From: Bacteroidales bacterium
GTDB taxonomy: Bacteria > Bacteroidota > Bacteroidia > Bacteroidales > UBA932
Assembly (NCBI GenBank): GCA_009777095.1
Contig: WRMN01000006.1
Location: 1 to 64,000, forward strand
Length of the DNA stretch: 64,000 bases
Direction: 5' to 3'
Both the position numbers and the translations under genes were made by a program. Below, piece after piece: positions 40,987-50,581 of the stretch. Numbering within the stretch: position 1 is the stretch's first letter; each line of letters starts with the position of its first letter. A model generated the notes under the pieces. That model was given only the letters and a program-made list of their open reading frames with translations. It ran no database searches and was not told where the DNA came from.

Positions 40987-41553
40987 ATGTTTTTAGAAAG
41001 TGCAAAAAATCCGGGATGGATAGAAATTATTTGTGGTTCAATGTTTTCGGGAAAAACAGAAGAATTAATTCGGCGCATGAGACGGGCGCAATTCGCTAAC
41101 CAGAAAGTAGAAATCTTTAAACCGCTGATTGACGTGCGCTATTCCTCAACGGAAGTAGTGTCGCACGATGCCAACGCCATACGTTCCACCCCTGTGGAAT
41201 CGTCGAGCAATATCTTATTATTGACGGGAGATGTGGAAGTGGTAGGCATTGACGAGGCGCAGTTTTTCGACATGCACTTGGCGGAAGTATGTAAAGCCTT
41301 AGCTGATAGAGGAATAAGAGTGATTATTGCCGGTCTTGACATGGATTATCTCGGCAAGCCTTTTGGCCCCATGCCTGCGCTGATGGCTATGGCTGAGTAC
41401 GTAACCAAGGTGCATGCCATTTGTATGCGTTGCGGCAATTTAGCCCATCATTCGCATCGGCTCACCGCCAGCGATAAATTAGTGGTGTTGGGCGAAAAAG
41501 ACACCTACGAGCCCCTCTGCCGCCATTGTTTCAACGAGGCGAGAAAGTCTTGA
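40987..41553 (+). CDS. tdk: thymidine kinase (type II)
   Basis: A 188-residue enzyme. The P-loop [16 protein letters not shown] (about 19-34), the DEAQF Walker B motif (about 88-92) and the lasso and zinc-site cysteines CMRCG and CRHC are all present. It phosphorylates thymidine with ATP in nucleotide salvage. It is monocistronic and convergent with holA. Confidence 0.95.
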   Translation: MFLESAKNPGWIEIICGSMFSGKTEELIRRMRRAQFANQKVEIFKPLIDVRYSSTEVVSHDANAIRSTPVESSSNILLLTGDVEVVGIDEAQFFDMHLAEVCKALADRGIRVIIAGLDMDYLGKPFGPMPALMAMAEYVTKVHAICMRCGNLAHHSHRLTASDKLVVLGEKDTYEPLCRHCFNEARKS

Positions 41554-41569
41554 CAGCATTTATTATTCA

Positions 41570-42613
41570 TTAACTCACTATCCGAATAACCAACTCCCGC
41601 AGCAGGTCGCCATGATCGGCAGCGCCGTTATACCAACCCTTGCTGCGCATGTCGTATTCGCGGATAAGGCGAATAATTTCGGCCGTTTTTCCCGGAGGAT
41701 AATTACGCCCTGCCGTTTTGTAATCAGATAAAAAAAACGGAGCAATACCCATGCCTGAAGCTAAGGTGTAATTATCAATAGCCGTATTACTGCGTTGAAG
41801 TAAATGCAGTTTTAACAGTTTGACAAAATTCCCGAAGAGCGTACTGAGCGTCATTACCATAGGATATTCATTGGGATTCTTGCGGAAATGCTCAACAATC
41901 AGCATGGCCTTTGCCGTATTGCGCATATTAATGGCATTATTCAGTTCAAAAACATTATATTCCCGACTAATGCCGATGTTTTTTTCAATATGTTCGGTAG
42001 TAATTTTTTTATTCCCTTCCGGCAACAGGGTGAAAAGTTTGTCGAGTTCATTGACTATCTTGCCCAGGTCGGCGCCTAAATGCTCGAACAATATCTGGGC
42101 GGCGTCGGGCCTAATGTCGCAGCTTTTTTCGTTCAGGTAATTCTTAATCCAAGCCACTGCCTCATTTTCGTAAAATTGAACAGTCTCTAATATCGCCCCT
42201 GTCTTTTCTACTGATTTGTAGAGTGCCTTACGCTTGTCCACCGACTTGTGCATAAAACACAGTACCAAAATAGTGCTGGTTAATGGGTTTTTAGTATATA
42301 CTTCTAAATCTTCAAAATTCTTTAACTGTTGGGCCTCCCGCACAATAATTACCTGTTGGCTGCTCATCATCGGATAGCGGCGGGCGGTATCAATCACCTG
42401 CGCTACGGTAATATCCTTGCCGTAGAGCACCAACTGATTGAAGCCGCGCTCCTCAGGTGTCAGAACATTGTTCGCTATATACTCGCTGACTGTATCTATA
42501 AAATACGGCTCTTCGCCCATGAGCAGGTAAATCGGCTTATAGATTTTATTCTTCAGGTCGGACAAAATGCGCTCTGTGGCAGCAAGGGTATCTTTAGCGT
42601 AAATTTTAGCCAT
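41570..42613 (-). CDS. holA: DNA polymerase III subunit delta
   Basis: A 347-residue clamp-loader delta subunit. It begins with the typical AAA-like fold (PIYLLMGEEPYFIDTVSEYI), then FNQLVLYGKD and RRYPMMSSQQVIIVREAQQL, with the middle helices AWIKNYLNEKSCDIRPDAAQ. It lacks a Walker A, as delta does. It opens the beta clamp in the loader together with DnaX, which is encoded at 46684. It starts 13 bases after purB on the same strand. Confidence 0.9.
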   Translation of the reverse strand: MAKIYAKDTLAATERILSDLKNKIYKPIYLLMGEEPYFIDTVSEYIANNVLTPEERGFNQLVLYGKDITVAQVIDTARRYPMMSSQQVIIVREAQQLKNFEDLEVYTKNPLTSTILVLCFMHKSVDKRKALYKSVEKTGAILETVQFYENEAVAWIKNYLNEKSCDIRPDAAQILFEHLGADLGKIVNELDKLFTLLPEGNKKITTEHIEKNIGISREYNVFELNNAINMRNTAKAMLIVEHFRKNPNEYPMVMTLSTLFGNFVKLLKLHLLQRSNTAIDNYTLASGMGIAPFFLSDYKTAGRNYPPGKTAEIIRLIREYDMRSKGWYNGAADHGDLLRELVIRIVS

Positions 42614-42626
42614 GCGTAGTAACGAG

Positions 42627-43985
42627 TTATGAATTAGGAGATACGATGCCTGTGTAAGTTTGAGGAGTAAGCGCCAATAGCTCCTGTTTAACGCTGTCGT
42701 TTACCTTCAGCGTTTCTATAAAGGCGCGAATGCTTTCCTGCGTAACAGCCTCATTCGTGCGGGTTAATTCTTTTAAAGCCTCGTAAGGATTAGGATAACC
42801 CTCGCGGCGCAGAATGGTTTGAATGCCTTCGGCCACTACCGCCCAGTTAGCATTGAGGTCGCGCTCCATAGCCGCTGTATTCACAATAAGCTTGTTTAAG
42901 CCTTTGAGTAAGGAACGCAGGGCGATAATGCTGTGGGCTATGGGAACGCCTATGTTGCGCAACACAGTGCTGTCGGTAAGGTCGCGTTGCAGGCGCGATA
43001 CCGGCAATTTGGCCGATAGATGTTCATACAGGGCATTGGCAACGCCTATATTTCCCTCTGCATTTTCAAAATCGATAGGATTAACCTTGTGCGGCATAGC
43101 CGAGGAGCCTGTCTCGCCTTTCTTGATGGCTTGTTTGAAGTAGTCCATCGAAATATAGGTCCACATATCGCGTGACAGGTCAAGCAGAATAGTATTGATG
43201 CGCTTCAGGGCATCGAAACAGGCCGCTAAATTATCGTAGTGCTCAATTTGGGTGGTATATTGCGAACGCCGCAAAGACAATTTTTTATTAACGAAATTAT
43301 CGGCGAAGCACAACCAGTCTATCTTTGGAAAAGCAACTGCATGGGCGTTAAAGTTGCCTGTAGCGCCGCCGAATTTGGCTGAAAAGGGAATAGCGCTAAG
43401 CAAGTTCAATTGATTGCCGAGCCGTTCTGCGAACACCATTATTTCCTTGCCTAAGCGCGTAGGCGAAGCCGGCTGACCATGTGTGCGGGCAAGCATGGGA
43501 ATAGCCGCCCAATCCTTAGCCAAAGTTTTCAACTTGTCGGAACATTGTTGCAGCAGAGGCAAATAGATCTTTTCCAGCGCTTCTTTTAAACTTAGAGGTA
43601 CAGCAGTGTTGTTAACGTCCTGCGAGGTGAGCCCGAAATGAATAAATTCGCGGTACTCTTGCAAGCCTCTTTCATCGAAACACTTTTTTAAAAAATATTC
43701 TACCGCCTTTACATCATGATTAGTAATGCTTTCGGTTTGTTTGATTTCCAAGGCCTGTTCGGGCGTAAATTGAAGATAAATATCGCGGAGCGCCTCCATT
43801 TCCGCTTTTTTGATGTTTTTTAGTTGAGGCAGAGGAATTTCACAGAGCGCAATGAAATACTCCACCTCCACCAAAACACGGTAGCGGATAAGGGCAAACT
43901 CAGAGAAATAATTCGACAAATCAACTACTTGCGGCCGATAACGGCCGTCAATCGGTGAAATAGCGGTAAGTGTTGTTACATTCAT
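42627..43985 (-). CDS. purB: adenylosuccinate lyase
   Basis: A 452-residue lyase of the E. coli PurB subgroup (LTAISPIDGRYRPQV at the start). Active-site segments are TSQDVNNTAVPLSL, ARTHGQPASPTRLGKE and the signature SSAMPHKVNPIDFENAEGN. It cleaves SAICAR and adenylosuccinate, serving the same pathway as purM at 10968. An imperfect -7 box (TACCTTTA, 44009-44016) lies upstream. It is co-transcribed with holA. Confidence 0.95.
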   Translation of the reverse strand: MNVTTLTAISPIDGRYRPQVVDLSNYFSEFALIRYRVLVEVEYFIALCEIPLPQLKNIKKAEMEALRDIYLQFTPEQALEIKQTESITNHDVKAVEYFLKKCFDERGLQEYREFIHFGLTSQDVNNTAVPLSLKEALEKIYLPLLQQCSDKLKTLAKDWAAIPMLARTHGQPASPTRLGKEIMVFAERLGNQLNLLSAIPFSAKFGGATGNFNAHAVAFPKIDWLCFADNFVNKKLSLRRSQYTTQIEHYDNLAACFDALKRINTILLDLSRDMWTYISMDYFKQAIKKGETGSSAMPHKVNPIDFENAEGNIGVANALYEHLSAKLPVSRLQRDLTDSTVLRNIGVPIAHSIIALRSLLKGLNKLIVNTAAMERDLNANWAVVAEGIQTILRREGYPNPYEALKELTRTNEAVTQESIRAFIETLKVNDSVKQELLALTPQTYTGIVSPNS

Positions 43986-44082
43986 AATGTATCATTTGTG
44001 TTAACTTATAAAGGTAGTGATAATTTTTGAAATAAAAACCCTAACTATCGGTAAGGCCGCAATGTTTTTTATTGATTATCAA

Positions 44083-44337
44083 TTATTTATATACATTACA
44101 CCTGTGGCCAATTTTTATCACCTCAACCGTCAATATCTCATCTTTGATGGTGTAGATAATTCGATAAACACCGACACGGACACGATAAGTATTTTCCGCT
44201 CCAAGTAATTTTCTGTAGCCGTGTGGTCGTGGTTCTTGTGCTAATTTTCTAATATTTGAATCAATAGCGCTCAAGCACGTAGAATCTACTCTGCATAAGT
44301 CTTTTCTTGCAGATTTGCTAAATACTACTTTATACAT
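44083..44337 (-). CDS. RelE/ParE-family toxin
   Basis: An 84-residue protein. FSKSARKDLCRVD at the start, GYRKLLGAENTYRVRVGVYRIIYTI in the middle and VIKIGHRCNVYK at the end are the standard RelE-like mRNA interferase pattern (conserved R, Y and H). Its start overlaps the antitoxin gene by 8 bases, as in the other pair at 22708, although the two pairs belong to different subfamilies. Confidence 0.88.
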   Translation of the reverse strand: MYKVVFSKSARKDLCRVDSTCLSAIDSNIRKLAQEPRPHGYRKLLGAENTYRVRVGVYRIIYTIKDEILTVEVIKIGHRCNVYK

Positions 44338-44551
44338 TGTATTTTAATCCTCTACGTTCAAATTCCTCTTTCATTACTTCTTCTAAAGGAAATGTAGGCT
44401 CTCCTCTGCGTGCCTCTACATCTGCGAGGTCAAGCAAATCTTCTATTATTTCTTTGTTTTTGAACAATTCTAAATCTATGCCCAAAAAACGATTATTTCC
44501 AAAGAAAAAGACAGGAAAATCCTTACTGACTGATGTTGCGGGTTGTTTCAT
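44330..44551 (-). CDS. antitoxin of the RelE-type module
   Basis: About 73 residues from the ATG at 44551. The more upstream ATG at 44593 lies before the predicted transcription start and is excluded. The sequence (LELFKNKEIIEDLLDLADVE, then EEVMKEEFERRGL) is acidic and helical. It is identified as an antitoxin by position and by the 8-base overlap with the toxin gene; no DNA-binding fold could be assigned. Confidence 0.7.
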   Translation of the reverse strand: MKQPATSVSKDFPVFFFGNNRFLGIDLELFKNKEIIEDLLDLADVEARRGEPTFPLEEVMKEEFERRGLKYNV

Positions 44552-44581
44552 AGCTTTTGTTCTTTCGTAAGTATTCAAATG

Positions 44582-44589
44582 CAAAGATA
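44582..44589 (-). promoter_or_regulatory. -7 box (TATCTTTG) for the RelE-type module
   Basis: Exact match 30 bases upstream of the ATG at 44551. Confidence 0.65.
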
Positions 44590-44653
44590 GCAATAAATGT
44601 TTAAAGCGAAAAATATTTCTGCCTGAACATGCCTTTACTATGTAAATTTAACG

Positions 44654-44661
44654 TACCTTTG
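44654..44661 (+). promoter_or_regulatory. -7 box (TACCTTTG) for dxs
   Basis: Exact match 33 bases before the ATG at 44695. It excludes the longer open frame that begins at 44629. Confidence 0.7.
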
Positions 44662-44694
44662 CAGTCCTTTTCTAATTTTTGTAAAAAAAGCTTT

Positions 44695-46557
44695 ATGCTG
44701 CTGATAGATAAAATCAATGATCCGGCCGACTTGCGAAACTTGCCTGTTGCTGAGCTAACGGAATTGTGCGCCGGTTTGCGGGAGTTGATTATTGATGCCT
44801 GCGCCGAAAATCCGGGACACATAGGCGCCAGTTTGGGCGCAGTGGAATTAGCTGTTGCTCTGCACTATGTGTTTGACACTCCTAACGATAAGCTGATCTG
44901 GGACGTAGGCCATCAGGCTTATGCGCATAAGATTCTTACCGGCAGGCGCGAGGTTTTTCATACTAACCGATGCTATGGCGGCATCAGCGGTTTTCCAAGG
45001 CGTAGCGAGAGCGAGTATGATTCTTTTGGCGCCGGCCACTCCTCCGTAAGCGTATCGGCAGCCTTGGGCATGGCCATGGCCGCCCGAATGCAAGGCATTA
45101 ATCAACAAACTATTGCAGTTATCGGCGATGGGGCTATGACCGGCGGCTTAGCCTTCGAGGGCTTAAATAACGCCGGAGCACAGCGGGAAAACCTGCTGGT
45201 GGTGCTGAATGATAATAATATTGCTATTGACGAGAATGTAGGCGCCCTTCATCATTACCTGATGAAACTTACGCTTTCAGCACGTTACAACCGTGCCAAA
45301 AAACGAATATGGGACGTACTGGGACAGAATTTTATCCGGCGAGGCATTCAGAAGTTTGTCAGTACTACCAAATTGGCCGTCTTCAAACGAAGCAACTTGT
45401 TCGACGCCTTGGGCTTTCGTTATTTCGGCCCGATCGACGGGCACGATGTTAAACAATTGGTAAAGGCGCTTTCGGCTTTGAAGAAAATTGAGGGTCCGAA
45501 ACTATTGCATGTGATTACTAAGAAAGGTAAGGGCTATCAGCCTGCCGAAGACAACCAAACCACCTGGCATGCTCCCGGATTATTTGAAAAGAACACCGGA
45601 AAGCGCATTATGGTAGCAGGCGAACCTGCGCGTTATCAAGATGTTTTTGGCGAAACAATTATAGACTTGGCGCATCAGAACGAAAAAATAGTGGGCATTA
45701 CACCGGCCATGCCCTCGGGCTGCTCTTTGAATATGATGATGGAGGTCATGCCTCACCGCGCCTTCGACGTAGGTATTGCAGAGGGTCATGCCGTAACTTT
45801 TGCGGCCGGATTGGCAGCGCAAGGTTTATTGCCCTTTTGCAACATTTATTCCTCCTTTATGCAGCGCGCCTATGATGAGGTGATACACGACGTGGCGCTG
45901 CAGAACCTGCAAGTGGTCTTTTGCCTTGATCGCGGCGGCTTGGTGGGTGAAGACGGCGCAACGCACCACGGCGCTTACGATTTGGCTTATTTCCGCTGTA
46001 TTCCGAATATGGTTATAGCCGTTCCGATGAACGAACTGGAGTTGCGCAATATGATGTACACCGCACAATTGCCCGGCGGAGGTCCCTTTGTTATCCGTTA
46101 TCCCCGCGGTTCGGGCGTGGGCATGGACTGGCGGCAGCCATTTGAGAAAATAGCCGTGGGTACTGCCCGCAAATTACGCAGCGGCGGCACAACTGCCCTC
46201 TTATCGGTAGGCGACATAGGCAATACAGCGGCCAAAGCCATTGAGCGATTAGCTGCCGAAGGCATTGCCGTTGCCCATTATGACATGCGTTTTGTGAAAC
46301 CCATTGACGAGGCGGTACTGCATGAGATAGGCAAGCAATATAAGCAGGTTGTAACCTTGGAAAACGGCGCTGTGCTTGGTGGTTTGGGCAGCGCCGTAGC
46401 AGAATTTTTTACGGATCACGGCTATAAATTGCCGGTAACCCGTCTTGGTATTCCCGACCGCTTCGTTGAACACGGCGCCTTGGAACAATTGCATGCCGAG
46501 TGCGGCACCGACGAGGCAGGGATTTACTGTACGCTTAAAGCTGTAACACCTTCTTAG
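44695..46557 (+). CDS. dxs: 1-deoxy-D-xylulose-5-phosphate synthase
   Basis: About 620 residues from the start at 44695 (MLLIDKINDPADLRNLPVAE). Thiamine-diphosphate binding is visible in GDGAMTGGLAFEGLNNAG and the following NDNNIAI. HVGHIGASLG-type motifs (ENPGHIGASLGAVELAVALH) and DVGHQAYAHKILTGR are near the N-terminus. The transketolase-like second half has DRGGLVGEDGATHHGAYDLA. It condenses pyruvate and glyceraldehyde-3-phosphate in the first step of the MEP isoprenoid pathway. It is a single gene with its own promoter. Confidence 0.94.
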   Translation: MLLIDKINDPADLRNLPVAELTELCAGLRELIIDACAENPGHIGASLGAVELAVALHYVFDTPNDKLIWDVGHQAYAHKILTGRREVFHTNRCYGGISGFPRRSESEYDSFGAGHSSVSVSAALGMAMAARMQGINQQTIAVIGDGAMTGGLAFEGLNNAGAQRENLLVVLNDNNIAIDENVGALHHYLMKLTLSARYNRAKKRIWDVLGQNFIRRGIQKFVSTTKLAVFKRSNLFDALGFRYFGPIDGHDVKQLVKALSALKKIEGPKLLHVITKKGKGYQPAEDNQTTWHAPGLFEKNTGKRIMVAGEPARYQDVFGETIIDLAHQNEKIVGITPAMPSGCSLNMMMEVMPHRAFDVGIAEGHAVTFAAGLAAQGLLPFCNIYSSFMQRAYDEVIHDVALQNLQVVFCLDRGGLVGEDGATHHGAYDLAYFRCIPNMVIAVPMNELELRNMMYTAQLPGGGPFVIRYPRGSGVGMDWRQPFEKIAVGTARKLRSGGTTALLSVGDIGNTAAKAIERLAAEGIAVAHYDMRFVKPIDEAVLHEIGKQYKQVVTLENGAVLGGLGSAVAEFFTDHGYKLPVTRLGIPDRFVEHGALEQLHAECGTDEAGIYCTLKAVTPS

Positions 46558-46614
46558 GGCTCGTCAATTTTAAAACTCAATTGGCCATGATAAAGTTAAT
46601 GCTTATTCGAATCA

Positions 46615-46638
46615 AATGAAAAATTCAAAACAGTTTCT
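46615..46638. mobile_element. solo terminal inverted repeat of the IS5-type element
   Basis: A 24-base match, without mismatch, to the right end of the element remnant at 60365-60388. It is followed by TCA, a possible TNA target duplication. No transposase remnant is next to it. It lies 29 bases before the dnaX -7 box. Confidence 0.6.
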
Positions 46639-46667
46639 CAAAGTTTTGTAGTTCCTTAAAAATATAC

Positions 46668-46675
46668 TACCTTTG
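46668..46675 (+). promoter_or_regulatory. -7 box (TACCTTTG) for dnaX
   Basis: Exact match ending 8 bases before the ATG at 46684, so the leader can be only a few bases long. Confidence 0.65.
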
Positions 46676-46683
46676 TCCTGATT

Positions 46684-48378
46684 ATGGAACATTTTGTAGT
46701 ATCGGCAAGAAAATATCGTCCTTTAACTTTTGAAACAGTTGTAGGGCAAGGGAATATAGGTGTTACGCTTAAGAATGCCATTAAGCGCGAGCAGTTGGCG
46801 CATGCCTATCTGTTCTGCGGCCCGCGTGGCGTAGGCAAAACCACCTGCGCCCGTATTTTTGCCAAAACTATCAACTGCCTGAATCCTTCGACTGATATGG
46901 AGCCTTGCGGCGAATGTGAATCCTGTCGCTCCTTTGCCGAGAATCGTTCCTACAGCATTCATGAGTTAGATGCCGCTTCCAACAATTCGGTGGACGATAT
47001 TCGCCTGTTGAATGAGAAAGTGCGCGTTCCGCCTCAAATCGGGAAATACAGCGTTTATATCATCGACGAGGTGCACATGCTGTCGGCTTCGGCTTTCAAT
47101 GCCTTTTTGAAAACGCTGGAAGAACCGCCCGCGCATGCTATCTTCATTCTGGCCACCACCGAAAAGCACAAAATTATTCCAACCATTTTATCGCGTTGCC
47201 AGATATACGATTTTAGCCGTATTTCGGTTCCCGATATTGCGAAACACTTACAGGAAATTGCCGCTAAAGAAGGGGTGCAGGCTGAGTCTGCCGCCCTGAA
47301 CGTGATTGCCCAAAAGGCCGACGGCGCTATGCGCGACGCCCTGTCGATTTATGACCAGGTGGTAGCGTTTTGCGGTAATACCATTACTTATTTCGGCGTT
47401 ATTGAAAACCTGAATGTACTCGATTACGAATACTATTTTAAGCTTACCGAACATTTTCTCGAACACCGTTTTGCCGACACCTTATTGATTTTTGATGAGG
47501 TACTGGTAAAAGGTTTTGACGCACAGTATTTTATTGCAGGATTAAGTAATCATTTCCGCGATTTAATGGTATGTAAAGACCCGCGCACGCTTTCTTTATT
47601 AGAAGTGGGCGATGTGATTGCCGAGCGTTATAAAAATCAAGCAGTTCAAGCTTCTTCGGAATTTTTGCTGGAGGCCTTGCAACTGACCAATGCCTGCGAA
47701 ATGAACTATAAGTCGAGCGGAAACCCACGGCTCTTGATTGAATTGACCTTAGTGCGCTTATCGAATATAGGCGCTGAAAAAAAAAACGATGATAGCGAAG
47801 TAGAGGAAGAGGAGGCGCCTGCTAAAATAGTTGAAACTACTGAAGAAAATGCTTCCGGGGCGATTGTTTCTGCTAAGGTGTCTAAGATGGTAAATGAATC
47901 GGTGCAACCTGCTATACCTGCTGTTCCTAAAAGTTTTTCTTTGAAAGAAGCCATGGCCAAGCAGTCGGTGATTGAAGAAAAAATAGTTGAACAGCCGCAG
48001 GAATCCCGACCTTTTACTCAAGAGCAATTAGTCGCTATCTGGAACGAATTGGTTTTACATGTGGCCAACAAACCGCGCTTGGCTAATGCCTTGAGAAATG
48101 CGGCGCCCCTACTAAAAGATACGGCTGTTATTTCATTTTCGGTGATGAATAAAAATCAACAGGAATGGATGCAAAAAAATATGGCGGAAGAAATTCTGAA
48201 TTTTCTATCCAAAGCATTGCACAACGATAGTTTGCAGTTGGAAGTAACAGTGGAGGAAGAACTACAACCCGATAGTGAAACGCAACTCTACATGCCCACG
48301 GAGAAACTGCGCTTCTTAGTCGAAAAATACCCTCAGGTGCAGGAACTGAAAAAGAAGTTGCAATTGGACGTGAAGTAG
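46684..48378 (+). CDS. dnaX: DNA polymerase III subunits gamma/tau
   Basis: A 564-residue clamp-loader ATPase. It has Walker A GPRGVGKTTCARIFAKTIN (about 45-63), a zinc site CGECESC preceded by an earlier Cys (NCLNPSTDMEPCGECESC), Walker B IIDEVHMLS, sensor 1 TTEKHKIIPTILSRCQ and domain III. A Glu-rich linker (DDSEVEEEEAP) precedes the tau-like C-terminal domain (about 440-564). It loads the beta clamp with holA and holB products. Solo IS-end sequence lies just upstream of its promoter. Confidence 0.94.
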   Translation: MEHFVVSARKYRPLTFETVVGQGNIGVTLKNAIKREQLAHAYLFCGPRGVGKTTCARIFAKTINCLNPSTDMEPCGECESCRSFAENRSYSIHELDAASNNSVDDIRLLNEKVRVPPQIGKYSVYIIDEVHMLSASAFNAFLKTLEEPPAHAIFILATTEKHKIIPTILSRCQIYDFSRISVPDIAKHLQEIAAKEGVQAESAALNVIAQKADGAMRDALSIYDQVVAFCGNTITYFGVIENLNVLDYEYYFKLTEHFLEHRFADTLLIFDEVLVKGFDAQYFIAGLSNHFRDLMVCKDPRTLSLLEVGDVIAERYKNQAVQASSEFLLEALQLTNACEMNYKSSGNPRLLIELTLVRLSNIGAEKKNDDSEVEEEEAPAKIVETTEENASGAIVSAKVSKMVNESVQPAIPAVPKSFSLKEAMAKQSVIEEKIVEQPQESRPFTQEQLVAIWNELVLHVANKPRLANALRNAAPLLKDTAVISFSVMNKNQQEWMQKNMAEEILNFLSKALHNDSLQLEVTVEEELQPDSETQLYMPTEKLRFLVEKYPQVQELKKKLQLDVK

Positions 48379-48420
48379 TGTAATTTCAATTAGCAAATGC
48401 AATAATTCATAATTCTTTTG

Positions 48421-48428
48421 TATCTTTG
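48421..48428 (+). promoter_or_regulatory. -7 box (TATCTTTG) for trxB
   Basis: Exact match 24 bases before the ATG at 48453. Confidence 0.65.
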
Positions 48429-48452
48429 TGCGCTTAAAAAAATCATAAAAAC

Positions 48453-49388
48453 ATGAATATTTCACCTGAAAGGATTAAATGCCTGATTGTTGGAGGAGGT
48501 CCTGCCGGTTATACAGCAGCTATTTACGCCTCCCGCGCAAATTTACAAACAGTGCTTTACGAAGGGCTTCAACCCGGAGGACAGCTTACTACCACTACCG
48601 AAGTGGAAAACTTTCCCGGCTACCCCCAAGGGGTTTCCGGTCCTGAGATGATGTTGCAAATCCGTGAGCAGGCCGGACGCTTTGGCGCTGATATTCGCTT
48701 AGGCAGTGTAACCAAAGCCGATCTTAGCCAACGTCCTTTCCTGATTACCATTGACGACACCCACCACATTGAAGCCGAGACAGTTATTATAGCCACGGGC
48801 GCCACTGCCAAATACTTAGGCCTACCCTCAGAAGAAAAATTCCGCGGACAGGGAGTTTCCGCCTGTGCTACATGTGATGGCTTCTTTTACAGAGGGTTAG
48901 ACGTTGCCGTAGTGGGCGGCGGCGATACGGCCTGCGAAGAGGCTATTTATCTTTCCAATATCTGCAAAAAAGTATATATGATTGTGAGACGTAATGTTTT
49001 ACGTGCGTCTCAAGCTATGCAGAAACGGGTATTAAGTACCCCGAATATCGAAATGTTATGGGAACACCAAACGAAAGAAGTGCTCGGCGATATGAGCGGC
49101 GTTACCGGAGCTTTATTAATAAATAATGCCGACGTAGAAAAAAAGATTGACATTCAGGGTTTCTTTTTAGCTATTGGCCATACCCCTAATTCTGAGCTAT
49201 TTAAGCCCTATATTGCCACTGATGAATTAGGATATATTCTCACTGTATCCGGCTCAACCAAAACCAATATTTCGGGAGTATTTGCAGCAGGCGATGTACA
49301 GGATTCTCGTTATCGTCAGGCAATTACGGCTGCCGCAACCGGTTGTATGGCTGCCAGAGATGCCGATTCATTCCTTAGTGAACAATAA
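48453..49388 (+). CDS. trxB: thioredoxin-disulfide reductase
   Basis: A 311-residue flavoprotein. It has an FAD site GGGPAGYTAAIYASRA (about 13-28), a redox-active CATCDGFF (Cys139 and Cys142 approximately), an NADPH site VVGGGDTACEEAIYLS (about 152-167) and the C-terminal FAD motif VFAAGDVQD. It passes electrons from NADPH to thioredoxin. It has its own promoter, and bamD starts 40 bases downstream from a separate one. Confidence 0.94.
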   Translation: MNISPERIKCLIVGGGPAGYTAAIYASRANLQTVLYEGLQPGGQLTTTTEVENFPGYPQGVSGPEMMLQIREQAGRFGADIRLGSVTKADLSQRPFLITIDDTHHIEAETVIIATGATAKYLGLPSEEKFRGQGVSACATCDGFFYRGLDVAVVGGGDTACEEAIYLSNICKKVYMIVRRNVLRASQAMQKRVLSTPNIEMLWEHQTKEVLGDMSGVTGALLINNADVEKKIDIQGFFLAIGHTPNSELFKPYIATDELGYILTVSGSTKTNISGVFAAGDVQDSRYRQAITAAATGCMAARDADSFLSEQ

Positions 49389-49411
49389 AGCATTGTTTCA
49401 AAAAAAATGTC

Positions 49412-49419
49412 TATCTTTG
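49412..49419 (+). promoter_or_regulatory. -7 box (TATCTTTG) for the bamD operon
   Basis: Exact match ending 9 bases before the ATG at 49429. The predicted leader is about five bases long for a seven-gene run. Confidence 0.65.
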
Positions 49420-49428
49420 TAGATTATT

Positions 49429-50235
49429 ATGAAAAGTAAACATTTATTACATTTTTGCGTTGTAATGATGGCCGGATTTATATTGGCTTCTTGCACCAGC
49501 GCTTTCGACAAGATTTTGAAAAGCAATAATCCTGAGCTTAAATACCAGAAAGCTCTCGAATATTACAATCTAAAAAAATACAGTCGGGCAGCGACCTTGT
49601 TCGATAATGTTGCCTTGAACTTCCGTGGAACAGCACGGGACGACAGTGTCAACTTTTTTTTAGCGAAATCGTTCTTCCTTGATGGCGACATGTATTCGGC
49701 CGAGCATTATTTGAATATTTTTCGGCAAACGTTCCCACGCAGTAAATTTACGGAGGAAGCTTATTTTCTTCGCTGCGTAAGTGTTTATAACACTACCTAC
49801 CGCGCCTCGCTTGACCCTCGCCCCAGTTCACAGGCCTTAGCGTATATGGGTGAGTTTATTTATCTTTATCCATCTACCGAGTGGTTGCCCGAAGTTAAAA
49901 AAATGCAAGAGGAGTTATCTGCCCGTTTAGATGAAAAAGCGTTTAATTCCGCCGCCTTATACTACAAAATCGAAGAGTATAAAGCTGCGGTTATGGCTTT
50001 AAAAACAACATTAAAAGACAATGCCGATACGCGGTATCGTGAAGATATTCTTTACCTGATTTTAGCCTCCAGTTATGAACTCGCGAGAAACAGTGTGCCA
50101 TCAAGGCAGCGCGACCGCTTTCAGGCAGTGATTGACGAGTACTACAATGTTATCAGTGAATACCCCGAATCGAAGTATAAAAAAAGCGCCGATAGTATGC
50201 ACGCCGAGGCGCTTAGATTTTTAGAAAAAAAATAA
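49429..50235 (+). CDS. bamD: outer-membrane assembly lipoprotein BamD
   Basis: A 268-residue lipoprotein (lipobox LASC, Cys22). TPR helices run throughout (KYQKALEYYNLKKYSRAATLFD, FFLAKSFFLDGDMYSAEHYL, YYKIEEYKAAVMALK). It works with BamA in inserting outer-membrane beta-barrels. It is the first gene of a tightly spaced run that continues with rpoZ, coaBC, a DUF4835 gene, recN, nagB and a TonB-like gene. Confidence 0.92.
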   Translation: MKSKHLLHFCVVMMAGFILASCTSAFDKILKSNNPELKYQKALEYYNLKKYSRAATLFDNVALNFRGTARDDSVNFFLAKSFFLDGDMYSAEHYLNIFRQTFPRSKFTEEAYFLRCVSVYNTTYRASLDPRPSSQALAYMGEFIYLYPSTEWLPEVKKMQEELSARLDEKAFNSAALYYKIEEYKAAVMALKTTLKDNADTRYREDILYLILASSYELARNSVPSRQRDRFQAVIDEYYNVISEYPESKYKKSADSMHAEALRFLEKK

Positions 50236-50245
50236 ATATTTATAT

Positions 50246-50581
50246 ATGGAAAAAAAGACAAGCGTACCTGTTACTACTATTACCCGTGATGTTTACAAAC
50301 TTTCAGTGCCTATTGGCAACGTTTATGAAACCACTATGATTATTGCCAAACGCGCTAATCAGATTGCTGCTGAAACCAAACAGGAATTAAATCGAAAATT
50401 AGAAGAATTTTCAACTTATTCCGATAATTTGGAAGAAACCTTTGAAAATCGCGAACAAATTGAGATTTCCCGCTACTACGAACGTCAACCCAAACCCACA
50501 TTGATCGCCATTCAGGAGTTAATTGACAAAAAGATTTATTTCCGCAAAATAGAAGAGCGTCCTGAAGAAAAGAATGCTTAA
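50246..50581 (+). CDS. rpoZ: RNA polymerase omega subunit, Bacteroidota type
   Basis: A 111-residue protein with the divergent Bacteroidota omega pattern: NVYETTMIIAKRANQIAAETKQELNRKLEEF (about 25-55). Here AKRANQIA stands where R-A-x-Q-I lies in other omegas. The C-terminal tail (PKPTLIAIQELIDKKIYFR) is typical of the phylum. Its place between bamD and coaBC is conserved in the phylum and supports the call. Its stop overlaps coaBC by 8 bases. Confidence 0.82.
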   Translation: MEKKTSVPVTTITRDVYKLSVPIGNVYETTMIIAKRANQIAAETKQELNRKLEEFSTYSDNLEETFENREQIEISRYYERQPKPTLIAIQELIDKKIYFRKIEERPEEKNA

